Positions 43,500-54,513 of a stretch of 64,000 nucleotides of DNA are shown piece after piece. Below the pieces are notes generated by a model that saw only the letters and a list, made by a program, of their open reading frames with translations, searched no databases and was not told the DNA's origin. Source of the DNA: Castanea sativa (lineage: Eukaryota > Streptophyta > Magnoliopsida > Fagales > Fagaceae). The stretch lies in the NCBI RefSeq assembly GCF_040712315.1, contig NC_134015.1, positions 57,613,964 through 57,677,963 on the forward strand, written 5' to 3'. The translations under genes were made by a program, and so were the position numbers. Within the stretch, counting starts at the first letter, position 1; each line of letters opens with the position of its first letter.

Positions 43500-43720
43500 T
43501 TTCAATTAATCCCTCAATTTCAAACACTCTCACCGTCTCTCTCAGTCTGACTCTCAAATCTCTCTCAGTCTCCACCGTCTCTCACTGTCAAATCTCTCTC
43601 AGTCTCCACCGTCTCTGTCAGTCACACCAACGTCTCTCAAAAACACCCACACCGTCTCTCAAACACTCTCCCACCGTCTCTCCACACACCCAAATCCGAC
43701 CCAAAGACCCAAACCATCCC
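43500..43720 (+). repeat. Pyrimidine-rich repeats
   Basis: CACCGTCTCTCTCAGTC / CAAATCTCTCTCAGTCTCCACC units repeat with variation. Such CT-rich tracts are common in plant 5' UTRs. The minus-strand ORFs at 43259-44018 derive from them and from the neighbouring CCGACCCAAAGACCCAAACC duplication (43698 and 43752). Confidence 0.7.
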
Positions 43721-44205
43721 CACCACCATCGCAGTGAACCCAACCCAAATCCGACCCAAAGACCCAAACCATCTCCACCACCACCACAGTGAACCCATCG
43801 GCATCACCATCAAACCCGCACCACATATGCCGATGTCCACTGCTCCATGCTAATCCATTCACACTCTGACTCACTCCGACATCTGGCTGTGATCCTCTGA
43901 CGGTGTCCGCCTCCACGCCTGGTTCATCAAGCTCTTCCCCGACTGAAGGAGTTTGAGAGGTTTTTATTTTTTTTTGCCTTATTTTCTTTTTGTTTGAAGA
44001 GTTAGGTTCCTGTTTCACTGAATTATAGGAATTTAGTGTTTAGAGTCGTTGAATTCGAGTTGGAGTGTGTTAGGTTTTTGTTGTTATAGTTTTTTAGGGT
44101 TTGGGTTTAATGCTTGTATAAGCTTGTCTTAATTTTTAGACTAGGCAGAATTTTTAATTTTTGCATTTCATTCGAATTGAGCTTTTTGAATTTGAAATGA
44201 TTTTG

Positions 44206-44215
<10 letters not shown>

Positions 44216-44257
<42 letters not shown>
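44216..44257. repeat. (TA)n microsatellite
   Basis: About 21 uninterrupted TA units. Confidence 0.95.
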
Positions 44258-44260
<3 letters not shown>

Positions 44261-44299
44261 TTTGTTCTAAATGAATGATTTTCTTGCAAGATTTGGACA

Positions 44300-45996
44300 A
44301 TATGTACTAAGCCAAGCCACTGATTACAATCATTCATAGTCATAAGCTAAGAAAAGGACATCTAGAAACTCATTTATAATATGTATGCTTCACGATCAGC
44401 CCAGGACACTTCACATGCTTGGCACAGTAGTCACTCATGCTCTAACTCAAATTTAAAAAGTTAAATGTACTACTTGTGCAATTGGTAATATATTAATGGA
44501 TAGTTGCTTCGTGTTATTGTTTTGATAGTTGATCGAGTCTAAGAAACTCGAAATGTTAGTTTGCTAATTACTTTGAAAACGATGTTAACTAACGAATATG
44601 TTTGAAAATGGGTGTCTTATGCCAATTTCTCCTTTTGGTTCTGTTTTTGTTTAAGAGAAATCGAGTGTTAAAGAGTCAAGTCTCCTTAAGTTGCTACAGT
44701 GAAATCGAGTTTAAGAAACTTGAGATGTTAGTTTCGTAATTAGTTTGAAAACGATGTTAGCATAACATTGTTAATTATCCTAATCTATTTGCTAATGAAT
44801 AATTTGTGGTTTTTTGTTTCCATTCTGAACATTCTTGAATTAGGACGAAAGGTAAAATTAATTTGAGGCACAAATGTTTGGGATTTGGGGTTCCTAATTA
44901 GGGTTTGCTGCAATTATAGATTTCAATTCCTAATCTGTTTTCCTCTTTGTACTTTTTTTGTTTTTCCCAGGGAAACACCATTACAGTGGGCAGTTATATA
45001 GATCATTTACAGTTACAAATAAATTTCACTTTATATTTCTTTAGACAAAAATCAAGAACCAAAAATTCAACTTGGATTCTGATTCTTCACCCTTTCTTTT
45101 TAAACGGTGGTGAACCTTTGGTTTTTACAAAAACATTTTGCGGGTTGTAATGCTAAGTTCCATTTTAGTTTTTTGATTCAAGTTATTGTGAAGTTATTGA
45201 GTCATATTTCAATCTAGGAAATTTTATTTCTCTTTTACTGGACTCACTTTTTTCAGATCTCCAATTGAAACTTCTAAATTGGGCGAAGGTGCGTTATTCA
45301 GAAAACTTTCTCAAACACCTCACACAGTCGCACATCTTTAGAGAAACAAAAGAATGCCTAAAAATTAATCTATAGAAGCAACGTTCTGCCTAGGTAGTTA
45401 CAAAAAAAATTCTGTGGTTTCATATCTCTTCCCCCCCCCCCCCAAAAAAAACTTCTTTCTTCTCCCTCTGTTTCTTTACATTCTTCTCTCTCTCTCTATT
45501 CCTGCAACAACTTGGAAACATTTTCTCCACACAAGTTTTTCCCTGTTTGCAGAAATACTCAGAATCAAGACTTCTTTTCTACTTTTTAAAAATAATTAAA
45601 ACAACTGATTCTACGTTTTAAAAATAATTAAAACAACTGAATCAATATACATAGCAGAAAAAATTATCTGAAAAAAGAAAAAGAAAATTTAGTGAGAGAG
45701 AGAGTCTGTAAAATTTGCAAAGGTAAGTTTTTACTAATTTTCCCCTTTATTTTTCTGGTTCTTAATTTATTCTTGTGTTAATAAATGGTTGATTTTGTAT
45801 TTACATAATTTAATTTTTACTATTAATTGGCTAATGAAATTTGAGGGCATTTGTTGAGGAGGAGGAGGATAATTTGTGCTATATGTTCAAAGTCTAGCAA
45901 GATTTGGTTTTTGAGACTAGTTTATGATTAGTTTTAGGGTTATTTTACAAAAGAAATACAGTTGATAAAAATTTGGATAAATAATTAATGAAATAG

Positions 45997-46044
<48 letters not shown>

Positions 46045-47450
46045 AATTTGTTTTTGTTGCATGTAATACTATAGGTGTTGAACAATTATTGTATCACAAT
46101 GTCGGGTGAATTCATTGAATTTTGAGTCATTGTTATTCTGTTTTAGTACAATGCAGCCATACAGATGCATTGAGAGTTGAAAAGAGTTGTAGTTTCAGTT
46201 GTTTCAAGCATTCGAATTTAGTTACCTGCTTGGTAAATCTTTTTTTTAAGGCATTGAAATAAAAAAAAAAAAAGATATGTTATCTATTTGTTTATTATTT
46301 TGACTCAACCTATTATTTGAGGATTGAATATAGTGAAAATGGCTGCTTTCCTAATTGTTGCAAAAAAAAAAAAAAAACACAGCAATCACTCACTTTTTTT
46401 ATAGGTTTGGTTTGATACTCTTCAAAATTTGTATTACATGCTGAAATTGGTAACATAAATGCGTGTATGCATGTTTTGTTTGAAATGTAATTTTCCAATT
46501 AGTTTTTGTTTAGATGGTTTTCCTCGCCCTGTGTTTGATGTGGAGCAGCTTAGATGGTGTAGACTCACTATGTTTATATTTATTTTTGTATCGTAGATAG
46601 TTTAGCCTCACTATACGCATTTTATCTTTGCATCTTATAAGCCTTCAAAGAGATGAATGATAATATCCCTTCTCTGATCTTGAAAAATTGCTGGTATGTC
46701 AAGTAGAAATTAATTAATTTGTCAATCTTACTTATTTTAAGATAAGTGCTAATCAAATTTAGAAGCTTTGTGTATTATGCCAAGAGCAGCAGCTTTTGTA
46801 TTTAGTTTTTTTTTGAGACTAGCATGGAGTATTTCAGTTACAAAGGAAGTGGGTCTACCACAAGCCAAAAAATATATAAATACATAAATAAAGAAATTTG
46901 TTTTCAGGATTACATCTGATGTAATTTGTTGGAGCTTAACATCTTATTAGAGAATGTGGAGTGCATGATATTGCTCCAATATTCATGTTAGCTGTAAAGG
47001 ATTAGGAGTATAGTTTTAATTTTGGAAGCTAATAACCTATTGTTTTACTAATTTACTTTGTTCAAACACAATCTGTATCTTGTATGTTTCATTCAAGCCA
47101 TAAATGGAGAATTGTTGTAATACCACTTTTTTGTTTCTTTTGTAGGAACAAAAAAAGTTTCCATCATTGGTATTGAATTTTTTTGTATCATCTAACTTAA
47201 AATTCATTTAAAAATCTGTAATATGCCTTTTAGTTTTGCATAGTGATAAAGGTGTTCATTAAAGCTTGCTATTTGTTAAGTCTCTCTCAACCCTCTCTTT
47301 GAATCTTTGTCTCAAATTTATAATATCTAATACTATGCCCATCCTGCGTAATCATATATAACTAAGTTATATAACTAATACTTTAGACCAAGTTACAATT
47401 TCAACAGCAAATACTATAATAGGAATTATATCCGTAGCCTTTTGTACTTT
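44300..47450. other. AT-rich interior of the second MULE-like element
   Basis: GAAATCGAGTTTAAGAAACT..GAAAACGATGTTA recurs at about 44530 and 44702. TTCTACGTTTTAAAAATAATTAAAACAACTGA is partly repeated at about 45585-45640. A C17/A7 run lies at 45430-45447 and a (TA)n at 45999-46042. No coding region is supported. Confidence 0.5.
45999..46042. repeat. (TA)n microsatellite
   Basis: About 22 uninterrupted TA units. Confidence 0.95.
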
Positions 47451-47456
47451 CCTATG

Positions 47457-47747
47457 TTAAAACAGCCTTTTGAGGACTTCATGTGGAGAACGGAAAGTAA
47501 TATGTATGTCATGCAAAGCAGGGTTCAGTTGCAGCTCTTCCATAATTTTTATTTTCAAATCACTCAAGGTCTTTAACTTATGGCGTATCATCATATAACA
47601 GCACTGGATACCCGGACCTTGAAATGGAAATCTGTCATAAGGGTTGGCATTGCTAAGGGATCCACCGTAATATATATTTATATAGATCATTATCAACCTA
47701 TAGATCATCAAGTGCAATTGTGTTAGTGACAAATTTATAACTCTCAA
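47457..47747 (-). pseudogene. MULE transposase (MURA) N-terminal fragment
   Basis: The 96-residue ORF contains IYYGGSLSN, GPGIQCCYMMIR, LKTLSDLKIKIMEELQLNPA and LHDIHITFRSPHEVL, which I recognise as the PB1-like N-terminal region of plant MURA-type transposases. Full proteins have several hundred more residues with the FAR1-like or zinc-finger part and the DDE catalytic core; here the frame ends right after the SPHEVL motif. The first 25 residues look unrelated, so the true start was probably near the YYGG motif. It lies inside the second long-TIR element, which supports the MULE classification. Confidence 0.75.
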
Positions 47748-47989
47748 TCAACATCAATCACAAAACTTTGGGTATGACATGCCAACAATACTAACCTCAA
47801 CCAAATTTGCATATACTCACATCCAAATCATTCTAGAGGCATGACTTTCAAAACCCATTCAAATAAGATATGATGAACAAAAATATTATAGCAACTAGTT
47901 ACCCATTGAAATCTTTGTTACAAATTTGAAACAACTATATCTTGAAATAATTTATACTAAAAAGACTGTAATGGGTGTCTTAGGTATCA

Positions 47990-49370
47990 AACTCATAATC
48001 CATTTCATACCAATGACAAAAACCTAAAAGTACTAAATATTCCTAACAATTGATCACTATATTTAGTACTAAATATTCCCAATATTAATTTTGAATCAAA
48101 ACCTAGCATAATCACAATATTTGGTACTAAATATTTCCCCAATACTAAATATTTCCAATAATTAATCACAATATTAATTTTTTTTAAAAACCTAGAAAAT
48201 AATTTAATCACAATATTTACACTAACAAAAAATAAGCAAATATTCCCAATATTTTGTTGTGGGAAGTAAAAAGACCCTGATGGGAATATGGGCCGTTGGG
48301 CCATGCTAAGGAAGGCCGACCTGCTCTTGGGTTTAGAACTTGTCAGTACTACGGGTCGGCCCATACGCCGAGGATTTGAGGATCCAGCCGAGGGTGAATT
48401 TCCCTTCGGATGGACACCGGAGAACCTGGGACTTCATGGTAAAGGTTAGGGAATGACTCGGTCAAGACTATTGGTTAAAGGGGGTGAACCCTTGAATGTT
48501 CTAGAATCACTGATGTTAGAGAAATACCAAGGATAAAGGCTGCCACCTCCACATTAAAGACCCTGCACCTACCACCCTGGCCGCATTAATGGGGAAGTGA
48601 CACCTGAACAGTGGAAGGGAAACTTCTGGTTACTATTCAAAGGCACTGAGAAAAGAAATATCTAGGCTAAGGGGGAGTTGGGGCAACACGTGTACAAAGT
48701 ATCAAAAAGAGGAGTATTTAAGGAGCAATCTAGAACAAGAAAAGGGGACTCTCTTTTTTGTAATCTAAGAAGAAAAAGAAAATAAAGAGAAAGAGATAAT
48801 ATAAGAACAGCCCTCGGCTTACGTCCGAGCAGGTTGATTTATAATATTCCTTGTTGTTTCCAAGTGTTACCAATCTTTGGCTTGTCATTTAATCCTCGAA
48901 CACTTCTAACCTGGGTTTCAAGCCCACACTCTACAAATTCATATTGTTTAAGGCTTATTGGGCCTGAACCATAACTGTTCTTGGGGTCAGGTGCAATTGT
49001 GCACTTACAGTTGTAATAACATAATTAATCACAATATTTGGTACTAAAAATTCCCAATTTACAATCACAATATTAATTTCCTAAAAAAAACTTAGCAAAT
49101 AATTTAATCACAATATTTACACTAACAAAAAAAAAATTTCCAAATATGTTGTAATAACATTAATCACAATATTTAGTACTAAGTATTTCCAATAATTAAT
49201 CATAATAATAATTAAAAAAAACTAACAAATAATCACAATATACTAACAAACTACCCACAAACAAACAAACTAATCACAATATTTACACTAACAAACAAAA
49301 AAACAAAAATTTTCCTAATATGTTATAATTGTTTCTTAAAAAAAATAACCTAGCAAATAACCACTATATT
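47990..49370. repeat. AT-rich tandem repeats around a solo LTR
   Basis: Units built on CACAATATTTRGTACTAAATATTYCCAAT recur at 48045-48250 and again at 49020-49370, on both sides of the solo LTR. The LTR inserted into a pre-existing array. Confidence 0.85.
48258..49009 (+). mobile_element. Solo LTR (752 bp)
   Basis: It begins TGTGGGAAGTAAAAAGACCC and ends GCAATTGTGCACTTACA (TG...CA). A TATTTAAGGAG promoter-like box at about 48715 and an AATAAAG signal at about 48781 fit U3-R-U5 order on the plus strand. Flanks TTTGT and GTTGT are an imperfect 5-bp target duplication. GC content contrasts sharply with the AT-rich array around it. A gypsy origin is likely but not proven. Confidence 0.8.
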
Positions 49371-49599
49371 TAACTAACAAAAAATATTATCAATATTGTA
49401 AAAAACATTACCTGAGAGTTGATGAAAGTTGAGTGTGATTGTTGTGTGAGTGATGAAGTAAGTTGTGTGAGTGATGAGGGTTGTGTGAGTGGTGCTGCTG
49501 TGAGAGCAGAAGAGAAATGAGAGCATAAGAGAGGGTGTGAGCCGGGTAAGGGGGAAAAAGGTCCCAGTTGGGACCCACATGACACGTGGATGGGTTGGG

Positions 49600-49960
49600 G
49601 ACCATTCACAGAAATCGAGTTCAGGAGACTCGATTTTTAGAAGCAAATAAATCGAGCCTCCTTTACTCGAGTTACGTCCACGTGCCCGAAAACCATGGTG
49701 ACCAAAAATCAAGTACAGTAGACTCGATTTACTTTAAGTGATCACGTGACCAAAAATCGAGTCTACTGGACTCGATTTACTTTAAAGTGATCACGTGCGC
49801 CGTAGAGTGTGGAAAATAGAAATCGAGTTCATTGAACTCGATTTTCTTGACCAAAAAACGAGTTCAATGAACTCGATTTTTGTGCCTACGTGAACTCCCT
49901 GTCCAGCTCAGCCAGTGCCGCGATGGAGAAATATAAACCGAAAATCGAGTCCAATAGACT
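49600..49960. repeat. TCGAGT palindrome block, right arm
   Basis: About six palindromic pairs (AAATCGAGTCTACTGGACTCGATTT type) in 350 bp, with GTGATCACGTG spacers repeated twice. This is the inverted counterpart of 43310-43490 but with more units. Confidence 0.88.
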
Positions 49961-50055
49961 CAAATTGTTAGAAACCAAATTTGTTTCAAACCTTTGCTTA
50001 CTAATGATATAGTTTGAGTTTTGTAATTAGTTCTGTAAAAACGCCGATTTGGTCC

Positions 50056-51000
50056 CCAAACGCTTCAAATCGCTCTCCATGACCATGAAAAAATCTTTCT
50101 GATATTTTTCATTTGTTTTTTTAAAGAAATATTTTTCATATCAGGGATACGATATTTTGTTCAAAATAAGATTTTGAAATCAAATGCTAATGGAAACATA
50201 ACATCTTCCACTTTCAAGTTTCAATCTAAGTCTAAAAAAGACTACAAAATGATCCAGTTGAGGAATTATTACATAATGCAACCTCTGCTATTGTTCCATC
50301 AATGGAACCTCTTACTTGACTGATATATGCCAGAATACTTGGTGCCAAAAATGGGCGCTACCCCATAAAACTTCTCCAAGGCATGAAATGGTTTAAGTGG
50401 ATTAGGATTTTTTTTTAAATAATTTTTTATTATCACTCTATTTTTCTAGCTTTATTATTTCATTAAGTTGCATGTACCAAACATTTTAACAAGATTATAT
50501 ATTTGTGGAATTGCTGATATATAGGAACATTTTTTTTATAATGTCCAAATCCTTTTATTATGAAAATTATCTATGACGCTCAATTAGGAAGTGCAAGCTA
50601 GTTGAGATATAAGACTTTTGGCGCCTAATATGCATTCAAATGACAGTTCTTGTGCATATCCTTATGTACAGTAAAACATTATAAAATTTTTATTTGTATA
50701 AATCATAACCAGTGTCAATAGTAATATCGTGTGGAACTTATGGATGTTTTTTGGGAACCTTTTTCAATTTTTTACTAAGCCTTTACAACATTAACACTTC
50801 TACGGCTATAAATTATTTTTTTAAAAGAAAACTTCAAAATTATTATTATTCTTATTTAAAAGCAAAACCATAATTCAAAGGTATACCGATAACCAATTTT
50901 TTTTTTTTTTTAAAACTATTAAATAAAAGGTAAAATTGTAGTATAAATTCTTTTCAAAACTTTATACAAAAACTTGAGTTGTCAAAAGTGTCCTTTTTAT
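50056..51000. other. AT-rich intergenic DNA, no gene seen
   Basis: No coding, RNA or clear repeat structure is supported here. Confidence 0.5.
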
Positions 51001-51049
51001 TCAAATTATCACAGCCAAAAGTAGTAAGACACTTAAAATTATCCATGAT

Positions 51050-51114
51050 AGCAGGGATCAAGGATCTCACTCTGGACATTAATCTAATCAGAGTGAACCC
51101 GCTCTGATACCACA
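51050..51114 (-). other. Copia PBS and leader remnant
   Basis: The minus strand reads TGGTATCAGAGCGGGTTCAC just inside the LTR at 51115, a perfect plant initiator tRNA-Met PBS. The CCATGATAG..AGGGATCAAGGATC leader resembles that at 40750-40780. No gag remains further left. Confidence 0.85.
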
Positions 51115-51978
51115 TGTTTGTTTGTTTAGACCCCTATAAATCATTTTTGTTAACCTAATTAATTAACCATGTAGTTACGGAGATTGATTTTTCAGATCTA
51201 GGTTAAACTCATGCAATCATATTACTTAGTGCAGAAAAGTAAAGAAGGCAGTAATATGATGACCCAGGAAAACCAATGAAACCAATAGTTTCAAGGTAAA
51301 AAACCTGGGGAGGATTTAACCTAGCTATCCTCAAAGTAAAGAAATTCACTATGATAGAATCAAAGTTTACAATAGCTTTCTCCCTAAAATCTAAAGCTAC
51401 TTCATGTAGAACTTACTCACACAACCAAGTCCAGCTATGAATTCACAGACTCTTCTATCTTGAATCTGCAGCACATAAACACCCCCGCTTATGACTTTGA
51501 GAACCCACTCAAAGATTTTAGATCACCTTTAATAGTTGATCTTTATGTAGAAACTTGTTTACACCATTTCTTGATTGTAGATCTCGTTCCAGTAGATGCT
51601 TATTGAGTTAGGAGATTACAGAAACCTCTCAGATCTTACAAGAGTAATTCACAAGACTTCCAAGAACTTCTAAAACATAGTTAGAGTTTTCCTTTTATAC
51701 CTTAAAATGTTGAACTGAAACCCTAAACATTTTCGGGGGCTTTGAGCCTAATTTAAAATCTGCAAGAAATGAGTTTCAATCGGTCAAACCTTTCTTTCGA
51801 TCAGTCGAGCTCCAAAGAATCTGAACTCTTCTTTCTATAGCCAAACTGTTCTTGAATCTTGACTTGAACAATCTTGAGCAATGTCTAACACCTAAACTAA
51901 ACATGTTTTTGTTCTCGGTTTGCCAACATACACAAATTTAGAATCTAAACATTTATGCTAAATATTTAGAACCTAACA
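51115..51978 (-). mobile_element. Copia 5' LTR (864 bp)
   Basis: On the plus strand it runs from TGTTTGTTTGTTTAGACCCC to TATTTAGAACCTAACA. It is the same family as the solo LTR at 26591-27436 but clearly diverged. The internal region is truncated after the leader. Confidence 0.85.
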
Positions 51979-53953
51979 GAAGCACTCTCTCTCAGTACAA
52001 AGCATAGGGCTGAATCCAAAGCTCAAGACTGCACCTAAAACAAGGAGAAGTTTTCGCTTCTCTAAAATTGCTGCACAGCTTCCTTCACACAGCCCTCTTC
52101 AAAGAGGTCTCTCACACTCGCATTTGCCACTCAACTCCTTTACAATTTCTGCTACACCCAAATTGTTAGACCAGCCACACAAACCAAATAAAAGAGCATC
52201 AGATATATATTTAAATCAAGAGCAAACCAAAATGAAACTAAAGCCACGCATGAATAGCCAAAATTTGACGAAACTCCAACTTAACTTTAATTCAATCAAA
52301 CCTGAAAAGCAAAAAATCCTCTGTCACCTTCATCAAAGCCCCTATTGGTTATCTCAAATTGCAAAAATCTAACAAATCTTCGCCACACAATCTTTTAGAC
52401 AAGTTCATTAAATAATTTCTCCTTAATTCATGAACAAAAATTTCAAATTTTGCTAAACTCTACAACCATTCTCCACAATGGAGAAATTTTTAGATCACCA
52501 ATTTTAATCAAATTCTGGTCCACCTTGTAGAGACTTCTCTCAAGCCACAAATGTTTCAAATGACAAATCAAAACCAAATTAGAGGCCAAACAAATGAATA
52601 AAATGCACATAATCCCAAAGTAATTCCAAATATGCCAATACAAGCAAAATGCATCCAATTACGCTCAAACACAATAGTTTTACCTTCTTAATATCCTTTT
52701 GTACTTATTAATTTTGGAATTATGGTTTATTTAGTATCCACCTCTTCTCCCAGGACTTCATCCTTGTAATCTAATCCCAGCTTCAACATTGTCTTTAAAA
52801 TATCTATGACCACCTCCACAAAAACCAAATGAAGAAAAACTCCACAAGGTCAAAAACACTAATACAACAACCAAATCTAGAATAAATTTCTAGCTACAAT
52901 CTCATAGCAGGAATTGACAGAAGTAAAAGATTTACATTTAAAGATGGGATTTAATTTTTTTTTTCTTCTTAAAATCCTTTTGTAGCTTAAAAAAAATGTT
53001 GCTAGTTGTTGGGCAGTTACGTGAGAGTTCTACACCCCTAAAATTCTGTCATCCAAATTCTAAGACTATTTGGACAAAAGAAAAATTTTGACAATTTTAT
53101 ACCACCCATTCATAAATAAAGCCAGGACATTCAAGTTTGTCTTGATAGCTTGTCCAAGTCTAGCAATTGTTTCATACAAATTTTTGTTTTTAAGTAGGCA
53201 AAACTTTTTTCATGAACATGGATACAAATTGCATGCACCTGGTCCTAACCTGCACCCGAAACATCTATTGTAAAACTTATTACAATTCTTGAGCTTAAAA
53301 TATATATAGAAAAAACTACCTGGGCTGTAAAAGGATCTCATTCAATAAAAGTAGGTAATTATGCATTGAAAGTTTCATTCTCATTGGAAGAAACTTTCAA
53401 TGCATAATTGTCTAGACGTACGGAATCCCATTTTACATTGCCATAGGCCTAAACGAATTACTTTTGGCATGTTTTTATACCTGTCTTTTCGTTGTGTGGT
53501 CAGAAACAATGAAAGCAACTGTGAAGATACCTACGACATTTGGCAGAGTGAGACACTTGAGAAGAAATAATTCTTTAGAACTTGATACAACATCTCAAAT
53601 AGAAATCTCAACTAAACATAATCAATAAGAACTGTAATAAAATAGAAGGAACCCAAAGAACATACCATGATAATTTCGAAGCCAGTGTTCTGATTGACCA
53701 TGACCAACTATGTTTCACACACCTTGAGAAAGAACTCGGCTTCCATTTGGGTTGAAGAGGATAGGTCAAGAGGCATGGAGGCTCCGACAGTAAGATGGAG
53801 GCTTCGATGGGTCGAAGATGAACAATGAAGCTGCCGAAGATGAATAGTCATGCGAATTGTGGTTTTTGAAGAATTGGCCTTATAAGTATCGAAGACTTTA
53901 CATGAGGATGGAATGCATATAAGCAAAGTATCTTACATGAGATATGTAAACAC
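51979..53953. other. Intergenic DNA downstream of the right RLK
   Basis: The sequence is less AT-rich than neighbours around 52000-52380, but ORFs there are short and show no domain. A perfect hairpin lies at 53357-53409. RLK 3' UTR sequence must lie just left of 53954, but no clear poly-A signal stands out. Confidence 0.45.
53357..53409. repeat. Perfect 20-bp hairpin with 13-nt loop
   Basis: AATTATGCATTGAAAGTTTC (53357-53376) is exactly inverted at 53390-53409. The flanks do not extend the pairing. Confidence 0.9.
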
Positions 53954-54336
53954 TCATGAAGCTTCATTCAAATTCCCGAGATCAATGAGCTCTCTTAATG
54001 TGATCATGCGCAAAGGCTTTGTGAAAGGAGATTTCCAATTTAATAGCTTCTGATAAACTTGTTGCATGGTGGGACGAGATTGTGGACTGGTGTGTAAGCA
54101 TGCTAATGCTATCTTTGCCACTAAAACCACCTTATCTGCAACTCTATTTGTAGGATGTGCAAGACGTTGATCCAGTATATCTTCTAGTAGCACATCATGG
54201 GACGATAATGAAAATGATGATGATAGAAATGATGAGATTAAATCACCCGGATGTCTTCCAATAATTACTTCCAAAGCGACTACTCCAAAGCTGTAAACGT
54301 CACACTTTTCACTTACTTCCATTGTATATGCATGCT
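53954..54336 (-). CDS. MIK2-like: Exon 2 of the right RLK (kinase C-lobe)
   Basis: It begins right after TTACTTTCAG and encodes [20 protein letters not shown] (subdomain IX), then [17 protein letters not shown] (subdomain XI) and a short tail ending NLNEAS before TGA at 53956-53954. Without the splice the reading frame continues into intron sequence up to 54397. Confidence 0.9.
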
Positions 54337-54457
54337 CTGAAAGTAAAATATCAGGGTTAAATTCTTCTTTCACCAAGTAATTCAACTTACCACACAATCT
54401 ATTGGTTGTGGTACATGTACTACTTCTTTAAGTTTATACAAATTCGTAATATATACT

Positions 54458-54513
<56 letters not shown>

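Larger units (their letters stand above)
43229..50055. mobile_element. Second long-TIR MULE-like element (edges approximate)
   Basis: About 43255-43490 (TATATCATTAGTAAACGAAGGTTTGAAACAAATTTGGTTTC, then AATCGAGTCC..GGACTCGATT palindromes) is inverted at about 49610-50025. Inside, a MURA-type N-terminal fragment is on the minus strand (47457-47747). A CT-rich leader-like stretch (43500-43700) follows the left arm. I could not find target duplications, so the ends are approximate. A solo LTR (48258-49009) is nested in it. It would be non-autonomous, as no complete transposase is visible. Confidence 0.75.

Noticed and set aside
43259..44018. Minus-strand ORFs rich in W/G/V or R/E
   Set aside because: Translations of the TCGAG palindromes and CT-rich repeats; no recognisable protein.
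48005..48364. Minus-strand 119-residue ORF
   Set aside because: It spans AT-rich tandem repeats and the edge of the solo LTR; no domain.
49370..49712. Three overlapping minus-strand ORFs (His/Thr/Ser-rich)
   Set aside because: Produced by GTTGTGTGAGTGATGA repeats next to the palindrome block; no family.
43229..50055. Exact ends and target duplication for the second MULE-like element
   Set aside because: GGATTTGGTCG at 43229 and CGATTTGGTCC at the right edge do not form a convincing inverted pair and the flanks show no 9-11 bp duplication, so only approximate edges are given.
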